A stretch of DNA of 64,000 bases, taken from Ehretia macrophylla (lineage: Eukaryota > Streptophyta > Magnoliopsida > Boraginales > Ehretiaceae). The DNA is taken from the NCBI GenBank assembly GCA_037974665.1, contig CM075768.1:67421816-67485815 (forward strand), given 5' to 3'. Shown piece after piece: positions 11,972 to 23,475 of the stretch. The notes beneath the pieces are model-generated. The model made no database searches and was not told the DNA's origin. It saw only the letters and a list, made by a program, of their open reading frames with translations. The translations under genes and the position numbers were made by a program. How positions within the stretch are numbered: the stretch's first letter is position 1; every line of letters starts with the position of its first letter.

Positions 11972-12528
11972 TTTTCAATTTTTTTTGCCCTGGTTAAGGT
12001 TTCCAAGATACATTATCCACCAAATCTCTATTACCAAATCCCACGGAACATTGGCTAAGACAACTCCGCTTCACGTAGAAGCCGGGCCTGCAAACCGAGG
12101 GCGTAGGGTTTGTGACCAGGTCTCCGTCGCTTCGGTGCCCATAACTTTTGATCCGTAAGGAGTTACGCGGCGCACAACATACCGTTGCAAAGCTCACTGA
12201 GAGCTCTACAAAGGCGGCAACCAACTTGCTCGCTGTGCCAATTTTTGGAGCCCAAAATCGAACGTTTTCATCAGTTTCAATCCACTTTTCTTCTTTTGCT
12301 CTATTTTTTCGTCCAGGATCGTACGTCGTGAGCTATTAAAAGGATGACAACCTGACTCGTCGGACATCAGAGGGACCTACAATGTGTCGATATCACGTCT
12401 TGCGAGGTTGCTGCATTATTGAAGCGGGATGGGTTGTCGTTAAGCCCATTGGGCCTTTTGAGTGGGCCATCTCTCTAGGCTGGCACTGTGAACCATTAAC
12501 ACATATATGAATTGTGCCTATACATGAC

Positions 12529-12648
12529 GGGTGCAATCATACCAGCACTAATGCAGCGGATCCCATCAGAACTCTGAAGTTTATCGTGCTTGGGCGAGAG
12601 TAGTACTAGGATGGGTGATCCCATGGGAAGTCCTTGTGCTGCACCCCA
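12529..12648 (+). rRNA. 5S rRNA: 5S rRNA copy 13, A box altered
   Basis: 120 nt. Differences: G7A, C28G, C47T, A54T, G56T, C91T, C95A, C107T, T111C, C120A. The A box core reads TTTATCG rather than TTAAGCG, so transcription is doubtful. Confidence 0.88.
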
Positions 12649-13205
12649 TTTTCAATTTTTTTTTCCCTGGTTAGGTTTGCCAAGTTACTTTATCCACCAA
12701 ATCTCTATTACCGAATCCCACAGAACATTGGGCAAGACAACTTCGCTTCACGTAGAGGCCGGGCCCGCACACCGAGGGCGTAGGGTTTGTGACCAGGTCT
12801 CTGTCGCTCCGGTGCCCATAACTTTTGATCCGTAAGGAGTTAAGCATCGCACAACATACCGTTGCAAAGCTCTCTGTGATCTCTACGAAGGGGGTAGCCA
12901 GGTTGTTCGTCGTACCCATTTTTGGAGCCCAAAATCGAACGTTTTCATCAGTTTCATTCCACTTTTCTTCTTTTTCTCTATTTTTCCTTCCTGGATTGTA
13001 CGTCGTAAGCGTGTAAAAGGATGACAACCTGACTCGCGGGACATCAGAGGGCCCTACAACGTGTCGATATCACGTCTTGCGAGGATGCTGCGTTGTTGAA
13101 GCGGATGGGTTGTCGTTAAGCACATTCAGCCTTTTGAAAGGGCCATCTCTCTAGGCTGGCACTGTGAACCGTTAACACATATATGAATTGTGCCCTCAAC
13201 ATGAT

Positions 13206-13325
13206 GGATGCAATCATACCAACACGAATGCACAGGATCCCATCAAAACTTCGAAGTTAAGGGTGCTTGGGTGAGAGTAGTACAAGGATGGGTGACCCAA
13301 TGGGAAGTCCTCGTGTTGCACACAC
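13206..13325 (+). rRNA. 5S rRNA: 5S rRNA copy 14, divergent (probable pseudogene)
   Basis: 120 nt with about 14 changes, including G3A, G7A, G17A, T21G, C29A, G41A, C46T, C57G, C67T, T79A, C94A, C95A, C117A and C119A. Two changes in the A box and weakened helix I make a working product unlikely. Confidence 0.85.
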
Positions 13326-13882
13326 TTTTCAATTTTTTTTGCTCTGGTTAGGGTTGCCAAGATACTTTATCCACCAAATCTCTATTACCGAATCCCACGG
13401 AACATTGGGCAAGACAACTTCGCTTCACGTAGAGGTCGGGCCAGCAAACTGAGGGCGTAGGGTTTGTGACCAGGTTTTTGTCGCTCCGGTGCCCATAACT
13501 TTTGATCCGTAAGGAGTTACGCAATGCACAGCATACCGTTGCAAAGCTCCCTGAGAGCTCTACGACGGGGGCAGCGAGCTTGCTCGCTTTGCCCATTTTT
13601 GAAGCCCAAAATTGAACGTTTTCATCAATTTCAGGCCACTTTTCTTCTTTTCCTCTGTTTTTCCTTCCCGAATCGTACGTCGTGAGCTGTTCAAAGGATG
13701 ACAACCTGACTTGCTGGACATCAGAGGGCCTTACAATGTGTCGATATCACGTCTTGCGAGGATGCTACGTTGTTGAAGCAGATGGGTTGTAGTTAAGCCC
13801 ATTGGGCCTTTTGAATGGGCTTTATCTCTAGGCTGGGACCGTGAACCGTTAACACATATAGGAATTGTGCCCTCAACATGAC

Positions 13883-14002
13883 GGCTGCGATCAGAGCAGC
13901 ACTAATGCACCGGATCCTATAAGAACTCCGAAGTTAAGCGTGCTTGGGCTAGAGTAGGACTAGGATGGGTGACCCCTTGGGAAGTCCTCGTGTTGCACCT
14001 AC
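13883..14002 (+). rRNA. 5S rRNA: 5S rRNA copy 15
   Basis: 120 nt. Differences: G3C, T12G, C14G, C36T, C39A, G68T, T76G, C95T, C118T, C119A. First copy of the T12G group. Its spacer is type E, ending with the ATGGGATATATCCC variant. Confidence 0.9.
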
Positions 14003-14558
14003 TTTTCCATTTTGATTGCCCTGGTTAGGGTTGCCAAGATACTTTATCCACCAAATCTCTATTACCGAATCCCACGGAACATTGGGCAAGACAACTTCGC
14101 TTCACGTAGAGGCCGGGCCAACAAACCGAGGGCGTCGGGTTTTTGACCAGGTTTCCGTCGCTCCGGTGCCCATAACTTTTGATTCGTAGGGAGTTACGCG
14201 GCGCACAGCATACCGTTGCAAAGCTCCCTGAGAGCTCTACGACGGGGGCAGCAGCTTGCTCGCTGTACCCATTTTTGAAGTCCAAAATCGTATGTTTTCA
14301 TCAATTTCAGTCCACTTTTCTTCTTTTGCTGTGTTTTTTTGTCACGGATCGTACGTCGTGAGCTGTTAAAAGGACAACAACCTGACTCGCGGGACATCAA
14401 AGGGCCCCACAACGTGTCGATATCACGTCTTGTGAGGATGCTGCGTTGTTGAAGCGGATGGGTTGTCGTTAATCCCATTGGGCCTTTTGAATGGGATATA
14501 TCCCTAGGCTGGCACTGTGAACCGTTAATACATATAGCAATTGTGCCCTCAAAATGAT

Positions 14559-14678
14559 GGGTGCAATCAGAGCAGCACTAATGCACCGGATCCTACCAGA
14601 ACTCCGAAGTTAAGCGTGCTTGGGCGGGAGTAGTACTAGGATGGGTGACCCCCAGGGACGTCCTCGTGTCGCACCCCC
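14559..14678 (+). rRNA. 5S rRNA: 5S rRNA copy 16 (dimer, first member)
   Basis: 120 nt. Differences: G7A, T12G, C14G, C36T, T38C, A69G, T96A, A101C, T112C. T at -1. Spacer type F (GTGCCTGTTTTTGG). Confidence 0.92.
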
Positions 14679-15235
14679 TTTTCAATTTTTTTTGCCCTGG
14701 TTAGGGTTGCCAAGGTACTTTATCCACCAAATCTCTATTACTGAATCCCACGAAACATTGGGCAAGACAACTTCGCTACACGTAGATGCCGGGCCCGCAA
14801 ACTGAGGGTGTAGGGTTTCTGACCAGGTCTCCGTCACTCCGTTGCCCATAACTTTTGATCTGTAAGGAGTTACGTGGCGCGCAGCATTCTGTTGCAGAGC
14901 TCTCTGAGAGGTCTACGATGGGGGCAGCCAGCTTGCTCGCTGTGCCTGTTTTTGGAGCCCAAAATCGAACGTTTTCATCAGTTTCAGTCCACTTTTCTTC
15001 TTTTGCTCTGTTTTTCCATCCCGGATCGTACGACGTGAGCAGTTAAAAGGACGACAACATGACTCGCAGGACATCAGAGGGCCCTACAACGTGTCGATAT
15101 CACGTCTTGTGAGGATGTTGCGTTGTTGAAGCGGATGGGTTGTCGTTAAGCCCATTGGGCCTTTTGAATTGGCTATCTCTCTAGGCTGGCACTGTGAACC
15201 GTTAACATATATAGGAATTGTGCCCTCAACTTCAT

Positions 15236-15355
15236 GGGTGTGATCATACAAGCACTAATGCTCCAGATCACATCAGAACTCCGAAGTTAAGCGTGCTTGG
15301 GCGAGAGTAGTACTAGGATGGCTGAACCCCTGGGAAGTCCTCGTGCTGCATCCCC
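15236..15355 (+). rRNA. 5S rRNA: 5S rRNA copy 17 (dimer, second member)
   Basis: 120 nt. Differences: C6T, C15A, A27T, G30A, C35A, G87C, C91A, T111C, C116T. The pair G87C/C91A marks alternate copies here. Spacer type E. Confidence 0.92.
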
Positions 15356-15911
15356 TTTTCAATTATTTTTGCCCTGGTTAGGGTTGCCAAGATACTTTAT
15401 CCACCAAATCTCTATTACCGAATCCCACGGAACATTGTGCAAGACAACTTCGCTTCACGTAGAGGCCGGGCCAAAAAACAGAGGGCGTAGGGTTTGTGAC
15501 CAGGTTTCCGTCGCTCCGGTGCCCTTAACTTTTGATTCGTAAGGAGTTACGCGGCGCACAGCATACCGTTGCAAAGCTCCCAGAGAGCTCTATGACGGGG
15601 GCAGCATCTTGCTCGCTGTGCCCATTTTTGAAGCCCAAAATCGTACGTTTTCATCAATTTCAGGCCACTATTCTTCTTTTGCTCTGTTTTTTCGTCACGT
15701 ATCATACGTCGTGAGCTGTTAAAAGGACGACAACCTGACTCGCGGGACATCAGAGGGCCCTACAACGTGTCGATATCACGTCTTGCGAGGATGCTGCGTT
15801 GTTGAAGCGGATGGGTTATCGTTAATCCCATTGGGCCTTTTGAATGGGATATATCCCTAGGCTGGCACTATGAACCGTTAACACATATAGGAATTGTGCC
15901 CTCAACAAGAT

Positions 15912-16031
15912 GGGTGCAATCAGAGCAGCATTAATGCACCGGATCCTATCAGAACTCCAAAGTTAAGCGTGCTTGGGCGAGAGTAGTACTAGGATGGGTG
16001 ACCCCCTGGGAAGTCCTCATGTTGCACTCCA
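15912..16031 (+). rRNA. 5S rRNA: 5S rRNA copy 18 (dimer, first member)
   Basis: 120 nt. Differences: G7A, T12G, C14G, C20T, C36T, G48A, G108A, C117T, C120A. Starts exactly 1353 bp after copy 16 and shares T12G, C14G and C36T with it. Spacer type F. Confidence 0.92.
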
Positions 16032-16588
16032 TTTTCAATTTTTTTTGCCCTGGTTAGGGTTGCCAAGGTACTTTATCTACCAAATCTCTATTACTGAATC
16101 CCACGAAATATTGGGCAAGACAACTTCGCTACACGTAGAGGCCGGGCCCGCAAACCGAGGGCGTAGGGTTATTGACCAGGTCTCCGTCACTCCAGTGCCC
16201 ATAACTTTTGATCCGTAAGGAGTTACGCGGCGCGCAGCATACCGTTGCAAAGCTCTCTGAGAGGTCTAAGACAGGGGTAGCCAGCTTGCTCGCTGTGCCT
16301 GTTTTTGGAGCCCAAAATCGAACGTTTTCATCAGGTTCAGTCCACTTTTCTTCTTTTGATCTGTTTTTCCATCCCGTATCGTACGATGTGAGCTGTTAAA
16401 AGGATGACAACATGACTCGTGGGACATCAGAGGGCCCTACAACGTGTCGATATCACATCTTGCGAGGATGCCGCGTTGTTGAAGCGGATGGGTTGTCGTT
16501 AAGACCATTGGGCCTTATGAATTGGCTATCTCTCTAGGCTGGCACTGTGAACCATTAACACATATAAGAATTTTTCCCTCAACATGAC

Positions 16589-16708
16589 GGGTGTGATCAT
16601 ACCAGCACTAATGCACCGGATCCCATCAGAACTCCGAAGTTAAGCGTTCTTGGGCGAGAGTAGTACTAGGATGGCTGAACCCCTGGGAAGTCCTCGTGTT
16701 GCACCCCC
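16589..16708 (+). rRNA. 5S rRNA: 5S rRNA copy 19 (dimer, second member)
   Basis: 120 nt. Only four differences: C6T, G60T, G87C, C91A. Starts 1353 bp after copy 17. Its spacer (type G, with GGGCGGCAAACC and CTCTCGTAGAGCTC) is shared with copy 25. Confidence 0.95.
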
Positions 16709-17264
16709 TTTTCAATTTTTTTTGCCCTGGTTAGGGTTGCCAGGACACTTTATCCACCAAATCTCTATTACCGAATCCCACGGAACATTGGGCAAGAGAA
16801 CTTCGCTTCATGTAGAGGCCGGGCGGCAAACCGAGGGCGTAGGGTTTGTGACCAGGCCTCCGTCACTCCGGTGCCCATAACTTTTGGTCCGTAAGGAGTT
16901 ACTCGGCGCAAAGCATACCGTTGCAAAGCTCTCGTAGAGCTCTACGACGGGGGCAGCCAGATTGCTCGCAGTGCCCATTTTTGGAACCCAAAATTGAACA
17001 TTTTCATCAGTTTCAGTCCACTTTTCTTCTTTTGCTCTATTTTTTCGTCCCGGATCGTACGTCGTGAGTTGTTAAAAGGACGACAACATGACTCTCAGGA
17101 CGTCAGAGGGCCCTACAACGTGTCGATATCACGTCTTGCGAGGATGCTGCGTTGTTGAGGTGGATGGGTTGTCGTTAAGCCCATTGGGCCTTTTGAATGG
17201 GCCATCTCTCTAGGCTAGCACTGTGAACCGTTAACACATATAGGAATTGTGCTCTCAACATGAT

Positions 17265-17384
17265 GTGGGCGATCAGACCAACACTAATGCACCGGATCTC
17301 ATCAGAACTCCGAAGTTAAGCGTGCTTGGGTGAGAGTAGTACTATGATGGGTGACCCCGTGGGAAGTCCTCGTGCTGCACCCCC
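17265..17384 (+). rRNA. 5S rRNA: 5S rRNA copy 20 (dimer, first member)
   Basis: 120 nt. Differences: G2T, T4G, T12G, G17A, C35T, C67T, G81T, C95G, T111C. Carries T12G like copies 16, 18 and 22. Helix I start is disturbed (GTGGGC). Confidence 0.9.
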
Positions 17385-17941
17385 TTTTCAATTTTTTTTT
17401 CCCTGGTCAGGGTTACCAAGATACTTTATCCACCAAATCTCTATTCCCGAATCCCCCAGAACATTGGGCAAGACAACTTCGCTTCACGTAGAGGCCGGGC
17501 CCGCAACCCGAGGGCGTAGGGTTTGTGCCCAGGTCTCCGTCGCTCCGGTGCCCATAACTTTTGATCCGTAAGGAGTTACGTGGCGCACAGCATACCGTTG
17601 CAAACCTCTCTGAGAGCTCTACGACGGGGGCAGCCAGCTTGCTTGTTGTACCCATTTTTGGAGCCCAAAATCGAACGTTTTCGTCAGTTTCATTCCACTC
17701 TTCTTCTTTTTCTCTATTTTTCTTTCCCGGATTGTACGTCGTAAGATGGTAAAAGGACGACAACCTGACTCGCGGGACATCAGAGGGCCCTACAACATGT
17801 CGATATCATGTCTTGCGAGGATGCTGCGTTGTTGAAGCGGATGGGTTGTCGTTAAGCACATTGGGCCTTTTGAATGGGCCATCTCTCTAGGCTGGGACTG
17901 TGAGACGTTAACACATAAAGGAATTGTGCCCTCAAGTTTAT

Positions 17942-18061
17942 GGGTGCGATCATACTAGCACTAATGCACCGGATCCCATCAGAACTACGCAGTTAAGCGT
18001 GCTTGGCTGAGAGTAGTACTAGGATGGCTGAACCCCTGGGAAGTACTCCTGCTGCATCTCC
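17942..18061 (+). rRNA. 5S rRNA: 5S rRNA copy 21 (dimer, second member)
   Basis: 120 nt. Differences: C15T, C46A, A49C, G66C, C67T, G87C, C91A, C104A, G108C, T111C, C116T, C118T. Shares G87C/C91A with copies 17, 19 and 23. Upstream box reads ACATAAAGG. Spacer type E. Confidence 0.9.
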
Positions 18062-18617
18062 TTTTCAAATTTTTTTGCCCTGGTTAGGGTTGCGAAGATA
18101 CTTTATCCACCAAATCTCTATTACCGAATCCCACGGAACATTGGGCAAGACAACTTCGCTTCACGTAGAGGCCGGGCCAAAAAACCGAAGGCGTAGGGTT
18201 TGTGACCAGGTTTCCGTCGCTCCGGTGCCCATAACTTTTGATTCGTAAGGAGTTACGTGGCGCACAGCATACCGTTGCAAAGATCCCTGAGAGCTCTACG
18301 ACGGGGGCAGTAGCTTGCTCGTTGTGCCCATTTTTGAAGCCCAAAATCGTACGTTTTCATCAATTTCAGGCCACTTTTCTTCTTTTACTCTATTTTTTCG
18401 TCACGGATCGTACGTCGTGAGCTGTTAAAAAGACGACAACCTGATTCGTGGGACATCAGAGGACCCTACAACGTGTCGATGTCACGTCTTACGAGGATGC
18501 TGTATCGTTGAAGCAGATGGGTTGTCGTTAATCCCATTGGGCCTTTTGAATGGGATATATCCCTAGGCTGTCACTATGAACCGTTAACACATATAGGAAT
18601 TGTGCCCTCAACAAGAT

Positions 18618-18737
18618 GGGTGCAATCAGAGCTGCACTAATGCACCGGATCCTATCAGAACTCCGAAGTTAAGCGTGCTTGAGCGAGAGTAGTACTAGGA
18701 TGGGTGACCCCCTGGGAAGTCCTCGTGTTGCACCCCC
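18618..18737 (+). rRNA. 5S rRNA: 5S rRNA copy 22 (dimer, first member)
   Basis: 120 nt. Differences: G7A, T12G, C14G, A16T, C36T, G65A. Starts 1353 bp after copy 20. Spacer type F. Confidence 0.94.
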
Positions 18738-19294
18738 TTTTCAATTTTTTTTGACCTGGTTAGGGTTGCCAAGGTACTTTATCGACCAAATCTCTATTAC
18801 CAAATCCCAAAGAACATTGGGCAAGACAACTTCGCTTCACGTAGAGGCCGGGCCCGCAAACCGAGGGCGTAGGGTTTGTGACCAGGTCTCCGTCGCTCCT
18901 GTGCCCATAACTTTTGATCCGTAAGGATTTACGCGGCGCACAGCATACTGTTGCAAAGCTCTCTGAGAGCTCTACGATGGGGGTAGCCAGCTTGGTCACT
19001 GTGCCTGTTTTTGGAGCCCAAAATTGAACGTTTTCATCAGTTTCAAGCCACTTTTATTCTTTTGCTCTGTTTTTCCTTCTCGAATCGTACGTCGTGAGCC
19101 GTTAAATGGACGACAACCTCACTCGCGGGACATCAGAGGGCCCTACAACCTGTCGATATCAAGTCTTGTGAGGATGCTGCGTTGTTGAAGCGGATGGGTT
19201 ATCGTTAAGCCCATTGGGCCTTTTGAATAGGCCATGTCTCTTGGCTGGGACTGTGAACTGTTAACACATATAGTAATTGTGCCCTCAACTTCAC

Positions 19295-19415
19295 GGGTGC
19301 GATCATACCAGCACAAAATGCACCGGATCCTATCAGAACTCCGAAGTTAAGCGTGCTTGGGCGAGAGTAGTACTAGGATGGCTGAACCCCAGGGAAGTCC
19401 TCGTGTTGCACCCCC
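19295..19415 (+). rRNA. 5S rRNA: 5S rRNA copy 23 (dimer, second member)
   Basis: 121 nt, with one extra A near position 21 (CACAAAATGC). Other differences: C36T, G87C, C91A, T96A. Last clear member of the two-unit alternation. Confidence 0.92.
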
Positions 19416-19971
19416 TTTTCAATTTTTTTTTCCCTGGTTAGGGTTGCCAAGATACTTTATCCCCCAAATCTCTATTACTGGATCCCACGGAATATTGGGC
19501 AAGACAACTTCGCTTCACGTAGAGGCCGGGCCCGTAAACCGAGGGCGTAGGGTTTGTGACCAGGTCTCCGTCGCTCCGGTGCCCATAACTTTTTATCCCC
19601 AATGAGTTACGTGATGCACAGTATACCGTTGGAAACCTCTCCGAGAGCTCTACGAAGCTGGCAGCCAGTTTGCTCGCTGTGCCCATTTTTGGACCCCAAA
19701 ATCGAACGTTTTCTTCAGTTTCAATCCACTTTTCTTCTTTTGCTCTGTTTTTTCATCCCGGCTCATATGTCGTGAGCTGTTAAAAGGACAACAACCTGAC
19801 TCGCGGGACATCAGAGGGCTCTACAACAGGTCGATATCACGTCTTGCGAGGATGCTGCGTTGTTGAAGCGGATGTGTTGTCGTTAAGCCCATTGGGCCTT
19901 TTGAATGGCCATCTCTCTAGGCTGGCACTGTGAACCGTTAACACATATAGGAATTGTGACCTCAACTTAAC

Positions 19972-20091
19972 GGGTGCGATCATACCAGCACTAATGCATC
20001 GGATCCCATCAGAACTCCGAAGTTAAGCGTGCTTGGGCGAGAGTAGTACTAGCATGGCTGACCCCCTGGAAAGTCCTCGTGCTGCATCCCC
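19972..20091 (+). rRNA. 5S rRNA: 5S rRNA copy 24
   Basis: 120 nt. Differences: C29T, G82C, G87C, G99A, T111C, C116T. Has G87C but not C91A, so it looks like a recombinant of the alternating types. Confidence 0.93.
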
Positions 20092-20648
20092 TTTTCAATT
20101 TTTTTTGCCCTGGTTAGGGTTGCCAAGATACTTTATCCACCAAATCTCTATTACCGAATCCGACGGATCATTGGGCAAGACAACTTCGCTTCACGTAAAG
20201 GCTGGGCAAGCAAACGGAGGGCGTAGGTTTTGTGACCAGGTCTCCGTCGCTCTGGTGCCCATAACTTTTGATCCGTAAGGAGTTACGCGGCGCACAGCAT
20301 ACCGTTGCAAAGCTCTCTGAGAGCTCTACGAAGGGGGCAGCTTGCTTGCTCGCTGTGCCCATTTTTGGAGCTCAAATTCAAATGTTTTCATCAGTTTCAG
20401 TCCACTTTTCTTCTTTTGCTCTGTTTTTTCTTCCCGGATCGTACGTCGTAAGCTGTTAAAAGGATGACAACCTAACTCGCGGGACATCAGAGGGCCCTAC
20501 AACGTGTCGATATCACGTCTTGCGAGGATGCTGCGTTGTTGAAGCAGATGGGTTGTCGTTAAGCCCATTGGGCCTTTTGAATGGACCATCTCTCTAGGCT
20601 GGCTCTGTGAACCATGAACACATAAAGGAATTATGCCCTCAACATGAC

Positions 20649-20768
20649 GGGTGTGATCATACCAGCACTAATGCACCGGATCCCATCAGAACTCCGAAGT
20701 TAAGTGTGCTTGGGCGAGAGTAGTACTAGGATGGGTGACCCCCTGGGAAGTCCTTGTGTTGCACCCCC
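20649..20768 (+). rRNA. 5S rRNA: 5S rRNA copy 25, near consensus
   Basis: 120 nt. Three differences: C6T, C57T, C107T, all C-to-T. Upstream box is ACATAAAGG. Spacer type G as after copy 19. Confidence 0.96.
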
Positions 20769-21324
20769 TTTTCAATTTTTTTTGCCCTGGTTAGGGTTGC
20801 CAAGACACTTTATCCACCAAATCTCTATTACCGAATCCCACGGAACATTGGGCAAGAGAACTTCGCTTCACGTAGAGGCCGGGCGGCAAACCGAGGGCGT
20901 AGGGTTTGGGACCAGGCCTCCGTCGCTCCGGTGCCCATAACTTTTGATTCGTAAGGAGTTACGCGGCGCAAAGCATACCGTTGCAACGCTCTCGTAGAGC
21001 TCTACGACGGGAGCAGCCAGATTGCTCGCTGTGCCCATTTTTGGAACCCAAAATTGAATGTTTTCATCAGTTTCAGTCCACTTTTCTTCTTTTACTCTAT
21101 TTTTCCGTCCCGGATCGTACGTCGTGAGTTGTTAAAAGGACAACAACATGACTCTCGGGACATCAGAGGGCCCTACAACGTGTTGATATCATGCCTTGCG
21201 AGGAAGCTGCATTGTTGAAGCGGATGGGTTGTCGTTAAGCCCATTGGGCCTTTTGAATGGGCCATCTCTCTAGGCTAGCACTGTGAACCGTTAACACATA
21301 TAGGAATTGTGCCCTCAACATGAC

Positions 21325-21444
21325 GGGTGCGATCATACTAGCACAAATGCTCCGGATCCCATCAGAACTCCGAAGTTAAGCGTGCTTGGGCGAGAATAGT
21401 ACTATGATGGGTGACCCCCTGGGAAGTCCTCGTGCTGCACCCCA
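21325..21444 (+). rRNA. 5S rRNA: 5S rRNA copy 26
   Basis: 120 nt. Differences: C15T, T21A, A27T, G72A, G81T, T111C, C120A. The A box is intact. Confidence 0.93.
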
Positions 21445-22001
21445 TTTTCAATTTTTTTTGCCCTGGTTAGGGTTGCCAAGAGATTTTATTCACCAAATCT
21501 CTATTAACGAATCCCACGGAACATTGGTCTAGACAACTTCGTTTCACGTAGAGGCCGGGTTCGCAAACCGAGGGCGTAGGGTTTGTGACTAGGTCTCCGT
21601 CGCTCCGGTGCCCATAACTTTTGATCCGTAATGAGTTACGCGGTACACAGCATACCGTTACAAAGCACTCTGAAAGCACTACGAAGGGCGCAGCTAGCTT
21701 GCCCGCTGTGGCCCTTTTTGGAACCCAAAATCGAACGTTTTCATCAGTTTTAGTCCTCTTTTCTTCTTTTGCCCTGTTTTTTCATCCCGGATCGCACGAT
21801 GTGAGCTGTTAAATGGACGACAACATGACTCTCGGGATATCAGAGGGCCCTACATTGTGTTGATATTACGTCTCGCGAGGATGATGCGTTGTTGAAGCGA
21901 ATGGGTTGTCTTTAAGCCCATTGGGCCTATTGAATGGGCCATCTATCTAGGCTGGCTCTGTGAACCATTAACACATATAGGAATTGTGCCCTCAACATTA
22001 C

Positions 22002-22121
22002 GGTTGTGATCATACCAGCACTAATGCATAGGATCCCACCAGAACTCCGAAGTTAAGTGTGCTTGGGCGAGAGTAGTACTAGGATGGGTGACCCCCTGGG
22101 AAGTCCTCGTGTTGCACCCCC
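22002..22121 (+). rRNA. 5S rRNA: 5S rRNA copy 27
   Basis: 120 nt. Differences: G3T, C6T, C28T, C29A, T38C, C57T. The C box and the 3' half match the consensus. Confidence 0.94.
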
Positions 22122-22678
22122 TTTTCAATTTTTTTTGCCCTGGTTAGGGTTGCCAAGATACTTTATTCACCAAATCTCTATTACCGAATCCCACGGAACA
22201 TTGGGCAAGACAACTTCGCTTCACGTAGAGGCCGGGCCGGCAAACCGAGGGCGTAGGGTTTGTGACCAGGCCTCCGTCGCTCCGGTGCCCATAACTTTTG
22301 ATCCGTAAGGAGTTGCGCGGCGCACAGCATACCGTTGCAAAGCTCTCATAGAGCTCTACGACGGGGGCAGCCAGATTACTCGCTGTGCCCGTTTTTGGAG
22401 CCCAAAATTGAAAGTTTTCATCAGTTTCAGTCCACTTTTCTTCTTTTGCTCTATATTTTCGTCCCGGGTCGTACGTTGTGAGTTGTTAAAAGGACGACAA
22501 CATGACTCTCGGGACATTAGAGGGCCCTACAACGTGTCAATATCACGTCTTGCGAGGATGATGCGTTGTTGAAGCGGATGGGTTGCCGTTAAGTCCATTG
22601 GGCCTTTTGAATGGGCCATCTCTCTAGGCTGGCACTGTGAACCGTTAACACATATAGGAATTGTGCCCTCAACTTTAC

Positions 22679-22798
22679 GGGTACGATCATACCAGTACTA
22701 ATGCACCGGATCCCATCAGAACTCCGAAGTTAAGCGTGCCTGGGCGAGAGTAGTACTAGGATGGGTGACCCCCTGGGAAGTCCTCGTGCTGTACCCCC
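22679..22798 (+). rRNA. 5S rRNA: 5S rRNA copy 28
   Basis: 120 nt. Differences: G5A, C18T, T62C, T111C, C114T. G5A and C114T are partners in helix I, so an A-U pair replaces G-C. Confidence 0.95.
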
Positions 22799-23355
22799 TT
22801 TTCAATTTTTTTTGCCCTGGTTAGGGTTGCCAAGATATTTTATCCACCAAATCTCTATTTCTGAGTCCCACAGAACATTGGACAAGACAACTTCGCTTCA
22901 CGTAGAGGCCGTGGCCGCAAACCGAGGGCGTAGTGTTTGTGACCAGGTCTCCGTCGCTCCGGTGCCCATAACTTTTGATCCGCAAGGAGTTACGCGGCAC
23001 AAAGCATACCGTTGCAAGGCTCTCTGAGAGCTCTACGAAGCGGGCAGCTAGCTTGCTAGCTGTACCCATTTTTTGAGCCCTAAATCGAACATTTTCATCA
23101 GTTTCATTCCATTTTTCTTCTTTTGCACTGTTTTTTCATCCCGGATCGTATGTCGGGAGCTGTTAAAAGAACAACGATCTGACTCGCGGGATATTAGAGG
23201 GCCCTACAACATGTCGATATCACTTCTTGCGATGATGCTGCGTTGTTGAAGCAGATGGGTTGTCGTTAAACACATTGTGCCTTTTGAATGGGCCATCTCT
23301 CTAGGCTGGCACTATGAACCATTAACACATATAGGAATTGTGCCCTCAACATGAC

Positions 23356-23475
23356 GGATGCAATCATACCTGCCCTAATGCACCGGATCCCATCAGAACT
23401 CGGTATTTAAGCGTGCTTGGGTGAGCGTAGTACTAGGATGGGTGACCCCCTAGGAAGTCCTCGTGTTGCACCCCC
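23356..23475 (+). rRNA. 5S rRNA: 5S rRNA copy 29, divergent
   Basis: 120 nt. Differences: G3A, G7A, A16T, A19C, C47G, A49T, G51T, C67T, A71C, G97A. Changes run through the start of the A box. Probable pseudogene. Confidence 0.87.

Noticed and set aside
12590-12835. Recurring + strand open frame of about 81 codons starting MGESSTRMGD, seen in dozens of units
   Set aside because: It starts inside the 5S gene, runs through the Pol III stop and into the spacer, and recurs only because the unit repeats. There is no codon bias and it is broken in many units.
12825-13016. 63-codon + strand frame starting MIRKEL in many spacers
   Set aside because: It follows directly from the conserved spacer block ATGATCCGTAAGG-like sequence. 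Repeated by tandem duplication, not by selection on a protein.
12671-13027. Minus-strand frames of up to 118 codons (ending near the start of the spacer)
   Set aside because: Antisense reading of the spacer, present at the same place in many units with varying length. No known domain and no promoter or context for a protein gene.
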